DNA of 51,595 bases from UBA9630 sp043725085 (GTDB lineage Bacteria > Patescibacteriota > Minisyncoccia > Moranbacterales > UBA2206): contig JAYSLY010000046.1 in assembly GCA_043725085.1 (NCBI GenBank), forward strand, positions 1-51,595, given 5' to 3'. The notes beneath the pieces are model-generated. The model ran no database searches. It saw only the letters and a program-made list of their open reading frames with translations, and was not told the origin of the DNA. Within the stretch, counting starts at the first letter, position 1. Every line of letters begins with the position of its first letter. Made by a program: the position numbers and the translations under genes. Positions 15,493-22,185 of the stretch are shown here, one piece after another.

Positions 15493-15516
15493 TAACCGAT
15501 TTGAATCGGCCATAGT

Positions 15517-16674
15517 ATGAATATAGCCATCTTTACCAACAACTATCTGCCCAATCCCTATGGTGTGACGGTATCGGTGGAAACTTTCCGGGAAGAGTTG
15601 GAAAAACGCGGTCACACCGTCTATATTTTCGCGCCCAAATGGAAGGATTATGTCGACACCAATTCGCGGGTTTTTCGTTATCCTTCACTTGATATCGAAT
15701 TCAAATTTCGCTTTCCCTTGCCGATCCCATATTCATGGCGGATGCGCAAAGTTTTGAAAAAGCTCGAAATAGACATCATCCATGCTCAGCACCCCAACCT
15801 TTTAGGCGCGGCGGGTCGGCGCTGGGCGAAGAAGAAAAAAGTTCCGCTCGTGTTTACTTGGCACACGCTTTATGACCACTACACAAATTTTGTACCCATA
15901 ATTTCCAAAAAATGGGCAGCAGATTATATTATCAAAAAAGCGACTAAGTTTGCCAATAGCGCCGATGCAATCATCGCTCCAACCGCTTCAATCATGCCGA
16001 TTCTGCGAAAATGGGGAGTAAAAAAAGAAATCATCCCAATTGCCACCGGCATTAAAGCGGAGAAATTTGAAGGCGCCAATCGGAAAGGGACGAGAGAAAA
16101 ATTAGCAATAGCTTTTGACGAAATTGTGCTTTTTCTGATTTCACGCCTAACAGAGGAAAAAAATATTGAATTTGTTTTTCGCTCACTTAAAAATATTTTG
16201 CGAGACAATCGAAAAGTTAAATTTTTAGTGACAGGCGAGGGCTATCTTTTGCCAAAACTAAAAGAATATTGTGAAAAAGAAAAAATTTCCGACTCAGTGA
16301 TTTTCACCGGTTTCATTTTGTCGGAAGAAATTAAAAACTATTTTGCCGCCGCGGATATTTTTGTCCACGGATCAAAATCCGAAACCCAAGGGATTATTCC
16401 CTTGGAAGCGATGTATATGGGGTTGCCGGTTGTGGCGGTTGATTCTACGGGAATCAGCAGTCTGATGCTGAGCAAGGCTAATGGATTTTTGGTGGGGGAG
16501 AATGAAAAAGAATTTTCGGATGCGGTTTTGAAATTGATTAGCGAACCTGAATTACGAAAGCGTTTTAGCAAAGCGTCTGAGAAAATTGCCAGGGAGAATT
16601 TTACCAGTGAAGTTTGCACAAATAAATTGTTGAAGGTTTATGAAAGATGCTTGAACCATAATTCGTCTGATTAA
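15517..16674 (+). CDS. GT4-family glycosyltransferase (first copy)
   Basis: The product is 385 residues in two Rossmann domains (GT-B). The N-terminal domain starts MNIAIFTNNYLPNPYGVTVSVETF, the acceptor-side glycine loop. The C-terminal domain carries FLISRLTEEKNIEFVF (donor-binding R/K) and SKSETQGIIPLEAMYMGLPVVAV, the E-x7-E motif. It resembles diacylglycerol or polyprenol glucosyl/mannosyltransferases of monoderm bacteria; the donor and acceptor are not certain. A perfect CCGATT/AATCGG hairpin lies in the gap just upstream. A similar enzyme is at 28193-29386. Confidence 0.9.
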   Translation: MNIAIFTNNYLPNPYGVTVSVETFREELEKRGHTVYIFAPKWKDYVDTNSRVFRYPSLDIEFKFRFPLPIPYSWRMRKVLKKLEIDIIHAQHPNLLGAAGRRWAKKKKVPLVFTWHTLYDHYTNFVPIISKKWAADYIIKKATKFANSADAIIAPTASIMPILRKWGVKKEIIPIATGIKAEKFEGANRKGTREKLAIAFDEIVLFLISRLTEEKNIEFVFRSLKNILRDNRKVKFLVTGEGYLLPKLKEYCEKEKISDSVIFTGFILSEEIKNYFAAADIFVHGSKSETQGIIPLEAMYMGLPVVAVDSTGISSLMLSKANGFLVGENEKEFSDAVLKLISEPELRKRFSKASEKIARENFTSEVCTNKLLKVYERCLNHNSSD

Positions 16675-16807
16675 ATGATTGGCTTGGCTTTTGGAATGGG
16701 CAATTGAAAAATCCTCCTCTTCATTAGGGAGAGTCTTGAAAGACGGAGATTTAGCGGATGTGGATATGAATATTGGTGTGGTAAGGATTTTTAAATAAGC
16801 ATACGCT

Positions 16808-17410
16808 ATGTCCAGATTAACCGCAAAATTTTTTCAGCGAAAGACTGAATTAGTCGCCAAAGAATTGCTTGGCAAAGTGTTGGTTCGCAAAATCGGCCAT
16901 AAAAAACTTTCGGGAATTATTGTCGAAACCGAAGCCTATGTCGGTCCGCATGATGCGGCCTCCCACGCTTTTAAGGGAAAAACCAACCGTAATCAAGTCA
17001 TGTTTTTTGAAGGCGGGTTTTGGTATGTCTATATGATCTATGGAGTTTATTTCAACCTTAATATTGTGACCGAAGCTAAAGAATATCCAGCCGCCATTCT
17101 TATTCGAGCCCTGGAGCCATTGGAAGGAGTTGAAGAAATGAAGAAGAATCGCCGAGTCGACAAACTCACTGCTCTTGCCAGTGGCCCGGGAAAACTGTGC
17201 CAAGCACTTAGGATTGATAAAACTCTGAATTGTTCGTCTGCAACTAATTTCGGCGCGAAATTATTTATTGAAGACCGAGGGATAAAAATACCGCCAAGAA
17301 AAATCGTCAAAGCCAAAAGAATCGGCGTTGATTATGCGAAGGAGTGGAAAGATAAACTGCTTAGATATTACGTGAAAGATAATCTATTTGTTTCGCGGGT
17401 GGCTAAGTAA
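16808..17410 (+). CDS. 3-methyladenine DNA glycosylase (AAG/MPG family)
   Basis: The product is 200 residues, the usual bacterial length. Key motifs are LLGKVLVRK, GIIVETEAYVGPHDAASHA (catalytic Glu in VETEAY), the FFEGGFWYVYMIYGVYFNLNIVTE strand pair and LASGPGKLCQALRI. The enzyme excises alkylated purines in base excision repair. It ends 14 nt from the convergent recG stop. The 133 nt before it show no promoter or RBS that I trust. Confidence 0.94.
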   Translation: MSRLTAKFFQRKTELVAKELLGKVLVRKIGHKKLSGIIVETEAYVGPHDAASHAFKGKTNRNQVMFFEGGFWYVYMIYGVYFNLNIVTEAKEYPAAILIRALEPLEGVEEMKKNRRVDKLTALASGPGKLCQALRIDKTLNCSSATNFGAKLFIEDRGIKIPPRKIVKAKRIGVDYAKEWKDKLLRYYVKDNLFVSRVAK

Positions 17411-17423
17411 TAAAGCTGGAAAA

Positions 17424-19661
17424 TCACTCCAAATGCACATCTTTGGCGAATTTTTCCAAGGCATTTGCTAAAAGCGGATGCTTTTTTAGTTTTGGGTCAA
17501 TTTTGAAAATATTTTGTGCCTCAGTTCGCGCGATTTTGATCAGTTTGAGGTTGTTGAGATTTTCCATGGCAATATCAGAAAGGCCGGATTGGGCTTTGCC
17601 CAGAAGTTGTCCCGGACCGCGTAATTTCAAGTCAATTTCGGAAAGAGCAAAACCATCATTACTTTTTTCCAATGCGCGCAGGCGTTCCAATGATGTTTGA
17701 GTCGTTGACTCAGTGAAGAGAAAGCAATATGATTGATGCTCACCGCGACCGACGCGGCCACGGAATTGGTGGAGTTGGGAGAGGCCAAAGCGATCAGAAT
17801 TTTCGATGAGCATAATTGTCGCGTTAGGAATGTCGATGCCCACTTCGACAACAGAGGTGGAAACTAGAATCTGACTTTTTTTGTCTTTGAAATCCCGCAT
17901 CACCGCTTCTTTTTCTTTGGATTTTAAGCGTCCATGCAAAAGCCCCAAGGAATATTCGGGAAAAATGGCGGAAAGTTTTTTGTGCTCTTCGGTGGCCGCT
18001 TTGATTTCGGTCAGGACTTTTGATTCTTCAACAAAAGGTAAAATGACAAAGACTTGACGGCCAGCATCAATTTCACGGCGCATAAATTCATAGACTTGGT
18101 TTCTTTGCGCAGGGAGGACAATTTTAGTCTTGATTGGTTTTCGATTTTTGGGCATTTCATCAAGAATAGACAAATCAAGACTGCCGAAAAATGCAATGGC
18201 GAGAGTTCTTGGAATTGGTGTCGCGGTCATTGTTAGCAGGTGTGGGATGGTTTGTTTTTTGCCATCCTCCAGCTCCATTGCTTCTTGTTGCAGAATTGAT
18301 CTTTGCGCGACGCCAAATCTGTGTTGCTCGTCAATAATAACCAGTGCAAGATTTTTGAATGCCACATCTTTTTGAATGATCGCATGCGTGCCGATGACAA
18401 GATTTATTTTTCCATCTTTAATTTGCCCAAGCATCTGATCACGAGTAACTTTTGTATTGTCATCCTGAGCGAATCCGCCAGCTGGCGGAGAAGTCGAAGG
18501 ATCTGCTGGTGATAACCGTGAGGCTAGTGATTTATTGGAAATCTTTGGGATAGCTGTTTGCAGATTCTTCGACTGCGTATTTTTTCGTTCCTCAAAAATA
18601 CTCCGCTCAGAATGACAACCATTAGTTAGTTTATACGAACCAGTCAAGAGAGCGATCCTAAAATCATAATTTTTAAAAAGTTTTGAAAATGATTGAAAGT
18701 GTTGCCATGCGAGCACTTCCGTTGGCGCCAGAATTGCCACTTGATAATTTTGAGAGAGGACGCTTAGCGCGGAAATGGCGGCGACAACGGTTTTTCCCGC
18801 ACCCACATCGCCATTGAGCAAACGATTCATGGGGCAAGACTTTTCCAAGTCTTTGAGGATCTCAAGAGACGCTTTGTGTTGCGCGCCGGTCAATTTGAAG
18901 GGCAATTTTTCGATAAATTTCTCAATTAATTTTTCATCAAACTTGAGATTTGGGGCGCTCTGCGCTTCCCAGATATTTTTCATTTGCAATGTTTTCAGTT
19001 GCATCAAAAACATTTCGCGAAAAGCAAAAGTTTTTTGCGCGATGAGTAGTTTTTCCTCATTTTGGGGAAAGTGAATTTGGCGGAGGGCGGAAAGCAGGGA
19101 ATAGAGGTGCAGTTTCTTTCGCAAATCTTGCGAAACATAATCTTCCAAGGGAGGATTTTTTTCCAAGAAAGTTTTCATTTGCCAGCGGATCCATTTCGAT
19201 GTGATGCCGGGTGTTTCGCCGTAGACGGGCACGAGTTGTCCGGTGTTGGTTTTTTCACGCGAGGCTCTTTCCCAGGCGGGATTTTGCAAGGTATAATATT
19301 TTCCCGCTCGTCCCAGTTTTCCCGAAAGGCGGACTCTAGTGTCGATCGGCATTGATTCAAGAATGAAAGGTTGATTGAACCAAACAGCTTTCAGGGGCGT
19401 TCGGTTTTCATCTTCGAGGATTATTTCCGCAATCGTCATTTTACGACGAAAAATGCGGTTTAATTTCACCTTGGTCACTATCGCAGAAACAGTTACGACA
19501 GAGTTAATATATTCATCGCGAAGAGCGACAGTTTTGGAAAAGTCGTCATAGCGGCGCGGGAGATAGAACAAAAAATCTTGGACAGTGAGTAGTCCCAGTT
19601 TCTCCAAAATTTTGACATATTTCGGAGTAATTTTGGGAATATTTTTGAGAAGAGTATTCAT
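17424..19661 (-). CDS. recG: ATP-dependent DNA helicase RecG
   Basis: The product is 745 residues from ATG 19661, chosen because it starts 3 nt after the tRNA-Arg(GCG) 3' end; longer readings run into the tRNA. The N-terminal wedge/OB domain (about 40-180) includes DFLFYLPRRYDDFS. Helicase motifs follow: GDVGAGKTVVA (Walker A), LAPTEVLA, VIIDEQHRFGV (DEQH box), TMTATPIPRTLA, VEVGIDIPNATIMLIENSDRFGLSQLHQFRGRVGRG. RecG remodels stalled replication forks and Holliday junctions. About 53 residues (about 349-401), between LLTGSYK and the segment leading to GTHAIIQ, are extra and encoded by a nested palindrome (18459-18616). Conserved motifs are intact, so the enzyme is probably active. Confidence 0.95.
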   Translation of the reverse strand: MNTLLKNIPKITPKYVKILEKLGLLTVQDFLFYLPRRYDDFSKTVALRDEYINSVVTVSAIVTKVKLNRIFRRKMTIAEIILEDENRTPLKAVWFNQPFILESMPIDTRVRLSGKLGRAGKYYTLQNPAWERASREKTNTGQLVPVYGETPGITSKWIRWQMKTFLEKNPPLEDYVSQDLRKKLHLYSLLSALRQIHFPQNEEKLLIAQKTFAFREMFLMQLKTLQMKNIWEAQSAPNLKFDEKLIEKFIEKLPFKLTGAQHKASLEILKDLEKSCPMNRLLNGDVGAGKTVVAAISALSVLSQNYQVAILAPTEVLAWQHFQSFSKLFKNYDFRIALLTGSYKLTNGCHSERSIFEERKNTQSKNLQTAIPKISNKSLASRLSPADPSTSPPAGGFAQDDNTKVTRDQMLGQIKDGKINLVIGTHAIIQKDVAFKNLALVIIDEQHRFGVAQRSILQQEAMELEDGKKQTIPHLLTMTATPIPRTLAIAFFGSLDLSILDEMPKNRKPIKTKIVLPAQRNQVYEFMRREIDAGRQVFVILPFVEESKVLTEIKAATEEHKKLSAIFPEYSLGLLHGRLKSKEKEAVMRDFKDKKSQILVSTSVVEVGIDIPNATIMLIENSDRFGLSQLHQFRGRVGRGEHQSYCFLFTESTTQTSLERLRALEKSNDGFALSEIDLKLRGPGQLLGKAQSGLSDIAMENLNNLKLIKIARTEAQNIFKIDPKLKKHPLLANALEKFAKDVHLE
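18459..18616 (-). repeat. Nested palindromic element in frame inside recG
   Basis: Outer arms GTCATCCTGAGCG (18459-18471) and CGCTCAGAATGAC (18604-18616) match 12 of 13. Inner arms AGTCGAAGGATCTGC (18492-18506) and GCAGATTCTTCGACT (18560-18574) match 14 of 15. The element has no stop in the recG frame. Confidence 0.85.
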
Positions 19662-19664
19662 TTG

Positions 19665-19737
19665 TGCGCTTAGCAGGAATCGAACCTGCGACCTTCTGGA
19701 CCGCAACCAGACGCTCTATCCACTGAGCTATAAGCGC
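19665..19737 (-). tRNA. tRNA-Arg (anticodon GCG)
   Basis: Acceptor GCGCTTA/TAAGCGC, anticodon stem TCTGG/CCAGA and loop TTGCGGT with anticodon GCG (reads CGC/CGU). Discriminator A, no encoded CCA. A G34 anticodon replaces the usual ACG. Confidence 0.94.
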
Positions 19738-19745
19738 TTATTTTT

Positions 19746-19836
19746 TGGCGGAGAGGGTGGGATTCGAACCCACGTGCCCCTTTCGAGACTAGCGGTTTTC
19801 AAGACCGCCCCGTTATGACCGCTTCGGTACCTCTCC
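19746..19836 (-). tRNA. tRNA-Ser (anticodon TGA)
   Basis: Class II tRNA with a long variable arm, acceptor GGAGAGG/CCTCTCC, anticodon loop CTTGAAA with anticodon TGA and discriminator G. A CCA follows the discriminator in the DNA (19748-19746). It lies 8 nt upstream of tRNA-Arg(GCG) in the same transcript. Confidence 0.95.
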
Positions 19837-19860
19837 AAAATATTAACAACAATTTCTAAT

Positions 19861-20322
19861 TCAATTTTTCTCCAGATAATGCTCTTCAGAGTGACAGTTT
19901 GGGCAGATGATTTCTAGATTATCTAAATTATTATTATTTCTGTCTCTATCCTTATGATGAATTTCTAGTATTTGGTATTTATCGAATCCGCATCTTTCAC
20001 ATTTACTTCCTCTGTCTTTCAATAACCTAGTTTTAAGAATTCTCTGCGTTTTAACTTTATCTCTGGTGTTGTTTAATTTGTATTTAATGCCCTCTCTATG
20101 TCTGTTTGCGCAACTTCTGCTACACGTTTTTTTGTTGAAAGTTGCTAGGATTAATTTTCCGCACACCAAGCAGGGAGTTTCTTTTCTGCAAAATTTGCCA
20201 TAGCATGCAACACTGCAAAAAACTTTGCCGTTATTTCTCTTAATTTCAGCAGGTCTTCTATATATTTTCTTTCTACATATCCGACAAGCTGTATTTGGTT
20301 TTCTTTTATATTGCTCAACCAT
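19861..20322 (-). CDS. HNH endonuclease with zinc-ribbon motifs
   Basis: The product is 153 residues. Two N-terminal CxxC-type zinc ribbons (CRICRKKI...CSVACYGKFC and CLVCGKLI...CSRSCANRH) are followed by an HNH domain: CERCGF, then LEIHHKDRDRNNNNLDNLEIICPNCHSEEH, with the His-His, Asn and final His in place. Such proteins are common as free-standing HNH nucleases of phages and mobile elements. It is transcribed towards tRNA-Ser(TGA), its stop lying 24 nt from the tRNA 5' end. It belongs to the accessory patch next to the decayed IS. Target and activity are unknown. Confidence 0.85.
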   Translation of the reverse strand: MVEQYKRKPNTACRICRKKIYRRPAEIKRNNGKVFCSVACYGKFCRKETPCLVCGKLILATFNKKTCSRSCANRHREGIKYKLNNTRDKVKTQRILKTRLLKDRGSKCERCGFDKYQILEIHHKDRDRNNNNLDNLEIICPNCHSEEHYLEKN

Positions 20323-20618
20323 TTTATTAATGTACTAAAAAATTTCGATACCACTACGGCGTAGCGAAGGCGGAGAGGGAGCTGATTTCTCTCGCTCCGA
20401 CTCGAGCCTGGGTGCTGCGCGCTCTCGCACCCTTTAAATCCCTCACGCAAGCCAAATCGTTGGCTTGCTCCTCTCCTTGTTCACTTCATTCACGGCGGGG
20501 AGCATGGGACGAAGTTAGAACATACTGGCAAATCAATGCTCCCCAATTCATTATTTCCTAGTTTATCGGAAAGTGCCTAAAAAATCAAATAAGCGCAATA
20601 CATCATCCAAAACTATTG
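20323..20618. other. Palindrome-rich non-coding region
   Basis: No plausible gene. It holds GCAAGCCAA/TTGGCTTGC (20444-20465, perfect 9-bp arms), a GGGTGC/GCACCC hairpin, and GGGGAGCAT paired at distance with ATGCTCCCC. It also holds CTACGGCGTAGCGAAGG (20354-20370), which recurs exactly at 31614-31630. GC is higher than in flanking genes. It is probably built from small repeat elements next to the IS. Confidence 0.6.
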
Positions 20619-20682
20619 TGGTCCCCTTTGTCAACACAAATAAATTATTAAAATGAGAGAGAATTTTTTAAAAAATAATTAG

Positions 20683-21273
20683 CTATTGAAAATGCACTTC
20701 TTTGGGCGTTAAATATTCCAGAGATTGGTGTCGGTGGCTTTCATTGTAAAACTGAAAATATTCATTTAAACTGTTACGGGTTTCTGAAACGTTTCGGTAA
20801 TTGTTCAGATAAATGTTTTCTTGTTTCACGCTGCGCCACAATCTTTCCACAAAAATATTATCCAGGCACCGTCCACGACCGTCCATGCTGATTTGAATGT
20901 TTTGGGATTCCAGCGTACTTGTAAATTGCGGACTGGTAAACTGGCTGCCTTGGTCGGAATTGAATATTTTCGGCTTGTTTTTAGTTTGAGCCAATGCTTC
21001 ATTTAAACATCCCAGGCAAAAATCAATGTCGAGGCTGTTACTGAGTTTCCAGCTGATCACATAGCGGCTAAACCAATCAATGACAGCGACAAGATAAGCG
21101 AAACCCTCAGTTAAGTTCATAATCTGCTTGTCTTTTGAGCTGACGGTGGCTGATCTGTAGTAGGCGCTTTCCCGAGAAATGCCCAGCAACCGGCACTGCC
21201 CCCCCCAATGGTAAGCTTTTCATGCTCTTTTTCAATGAGCGCTACTTTCCGGCTATGGGGTAAATATTGATAA
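20683..21273 (-). pseudogene. IS3-family transposase OrfB, frameshifted and internally deleted
   Basis: The 5' part (about LPHSRKVALIEKEHEKLTI) and the next part (QCRLLGISRESAYYR) are in different frames, separated at a run of eight G/C (near 21199-21207). After YYRSATVSSKDKQIMNL the sequence jumps to GFAYLVAVIDWFSRYVISWKL, so about 80-90 residues are missing. The missing part includes the TDITYI region with the first catalytic Asp of the DDE triad. The second Asp (NSDQGSQFTS) and the Glu (NIFVERLWRSVK) remain. The transposase cannot be functional as encoded. Confidence 0.88.
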
Positions 21274-21555
21274 TTTTTTTTTGAGCCAGTCGAGCTCAAT
21301 GTCCCGCTGACCAATGACTTTATACAAATTGTCTAGTTGTTCCTGGTGTTCTGTTTTTTCTTGTTTTTCTTTTTTGCGGTTGTCTTTAAACAATTCGGAT
21401 AAATTTTCCATAGCTTGTTTTTTCCAGAGACCGATTTGGGTTGGATGCACTTGATAGTCGGAACTGATTTGCGCCATGGTTTTTTCTCCTTTGATGGCGA
21501 CTAGCACAATCCGGGCTTTCTCTTGGGGACTGAACGTCCTGGGTTTTTTGGTCAT
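21253..21555 (-). CDS. IS3-family transposase OrfA
   Basis: The product is 100 residues and appears intact. It has a helix-turn-helix (FSPQEKARIVLVAIKGEKTMAQISSDYQVHPTQIGLWKKQ) followed by a leucine-zipper-like coiled coil. A run of nine A (21282-21274 on this strand) near its end would be the usual -1 frameshift site for making OrfAB. Since orfB is broken, this protein can at most bind the element ends. Confidence 0.88.
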   Translation of the reverse strand: MTKKPRTFSPQEKARIVLVAIKGEKTMAQISSDYQVHPTQIGLWKKQAMENLSELFKDNRKKEKQEKTEHQEQLDNLYKVIGQRDIELDWLKKKLSIFTP

Positions 21556-21616
21556 AAATTTGGCTTAGTTTCCCTCTCTCATTTTAGCATATTTCGTGTG
21601 TAGATTTATGGGACCA

Positions 21617-21895
21617 TTATACTTTTCCGAAAGAGCTGGACGGCGGAAGCGGGGCTTTGGTTTACCCTCGTACTAATTTTGGCATCAGATTTTACCTTTC
21701 GAAAATCAGAGCCGGCGGCGAATCGCTCGAAAAACTTTCTGCTTCTTCCGGCTTTCGCTGAAATTGGTGTCGGGGCGGGCGGAGCGGAAAAACGGTGGCG
21801 GGACTCTTTTTATTCCTCTTTTTTTGTATTTTAGCCGTCCTTGCCCCGCCCTCCCGTGCGCGGACGGCAAGTTGGAAATCCCTGGTTTTTGGATT
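21617..21895. other. GC-rich non-coding stretch next to the IS
   Basis: No gene is supportable. Composition is clearly more GC-rich than the neighbours, with GGCGG-type runs and a GCCGTCC/GGACGGC inverted repeat near 21834-21868. It may be a remnant of acquired DNA or a repeat cluster. Confidence 0.5.
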
Positions 21896-21923
21896 TTGAA
21901 AACAACTGGTTTTGATGTATAAT
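21896..21923 (+). promoter_or_regulatory. Promoter of the AbrB-like gene and surface protein
   Basis: TTGAAA (21896-21901), a 16-nt spacer and a consensus TATAAT (21918-21923). Confidence 0.6.
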
Positions 21924-21993
21924 TTAAGCAGTTTCGGAAATCATTATTTTGATATTGATTTTAATCAGTATGTCCAGTATACTTCAAGTTATT

Positions 21994-22167
21994 ATGGCAA
22001 GAAGAAAATTGAAAGATAAAAATATACGGAAGATTTTGAAAAACGGCGACAGTTATGCGGTTACGATTCCGATTGAAATAATGTTGGAATTAAATTGGAA
22101 GGAGAAGCAAAAAGTTGTTGTGAAAAAAATCCGAGGCGGGTTTTCAGTGAAAGACTGGAAAAAATAA
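21994..22167 (+). CDS. AbrB/SpoVT-type DNA-binding protein
   Basis: The product is 57 residues from ATG 21994 (MARRKLKD); an upstream start at 21949 adds a hydrophobic stretch that does not fit. The core IRKILKNGDSYAVTIPIEIMLELNW is a swapped-hairpin AbrB fold as found in antitoxins and transition-state regulators. No toxin gene follows; instead the giant surface-protein gene starts 18 nt later. It may therefore regulate that gene and itself. Regulation is inference. Confidence 0.75.
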   Translation: MARRKLKDKNIRKILKNGDSYAVTIPIEIMLELNWKEKQKVVVKKIRGGFSVKDWKK

Positions 22168-22185
22168 AAGTTAATCGAAAATAAT

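Larger units (their letters stand above)
20619..21616 (-). mobile_element. Decayed IS3-family insertion sequence
   Basis: The element is about 998 bp. The ends read TGGTCCC...GGGACCA, and each end also carries TAAAATGAGAGAG about 28-31 nt inside, giving imperfect terminal inverted repeats of about 45 nt (20619-20663 and 21570-21616). It contains an orfA and a broken orfB in the IS3 arrangement. It is shorter than typical IS3 elements (about 1.2-1.3 kb) because orfB has lost its middle. No target duplication is visible. Confidence 0.85.
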
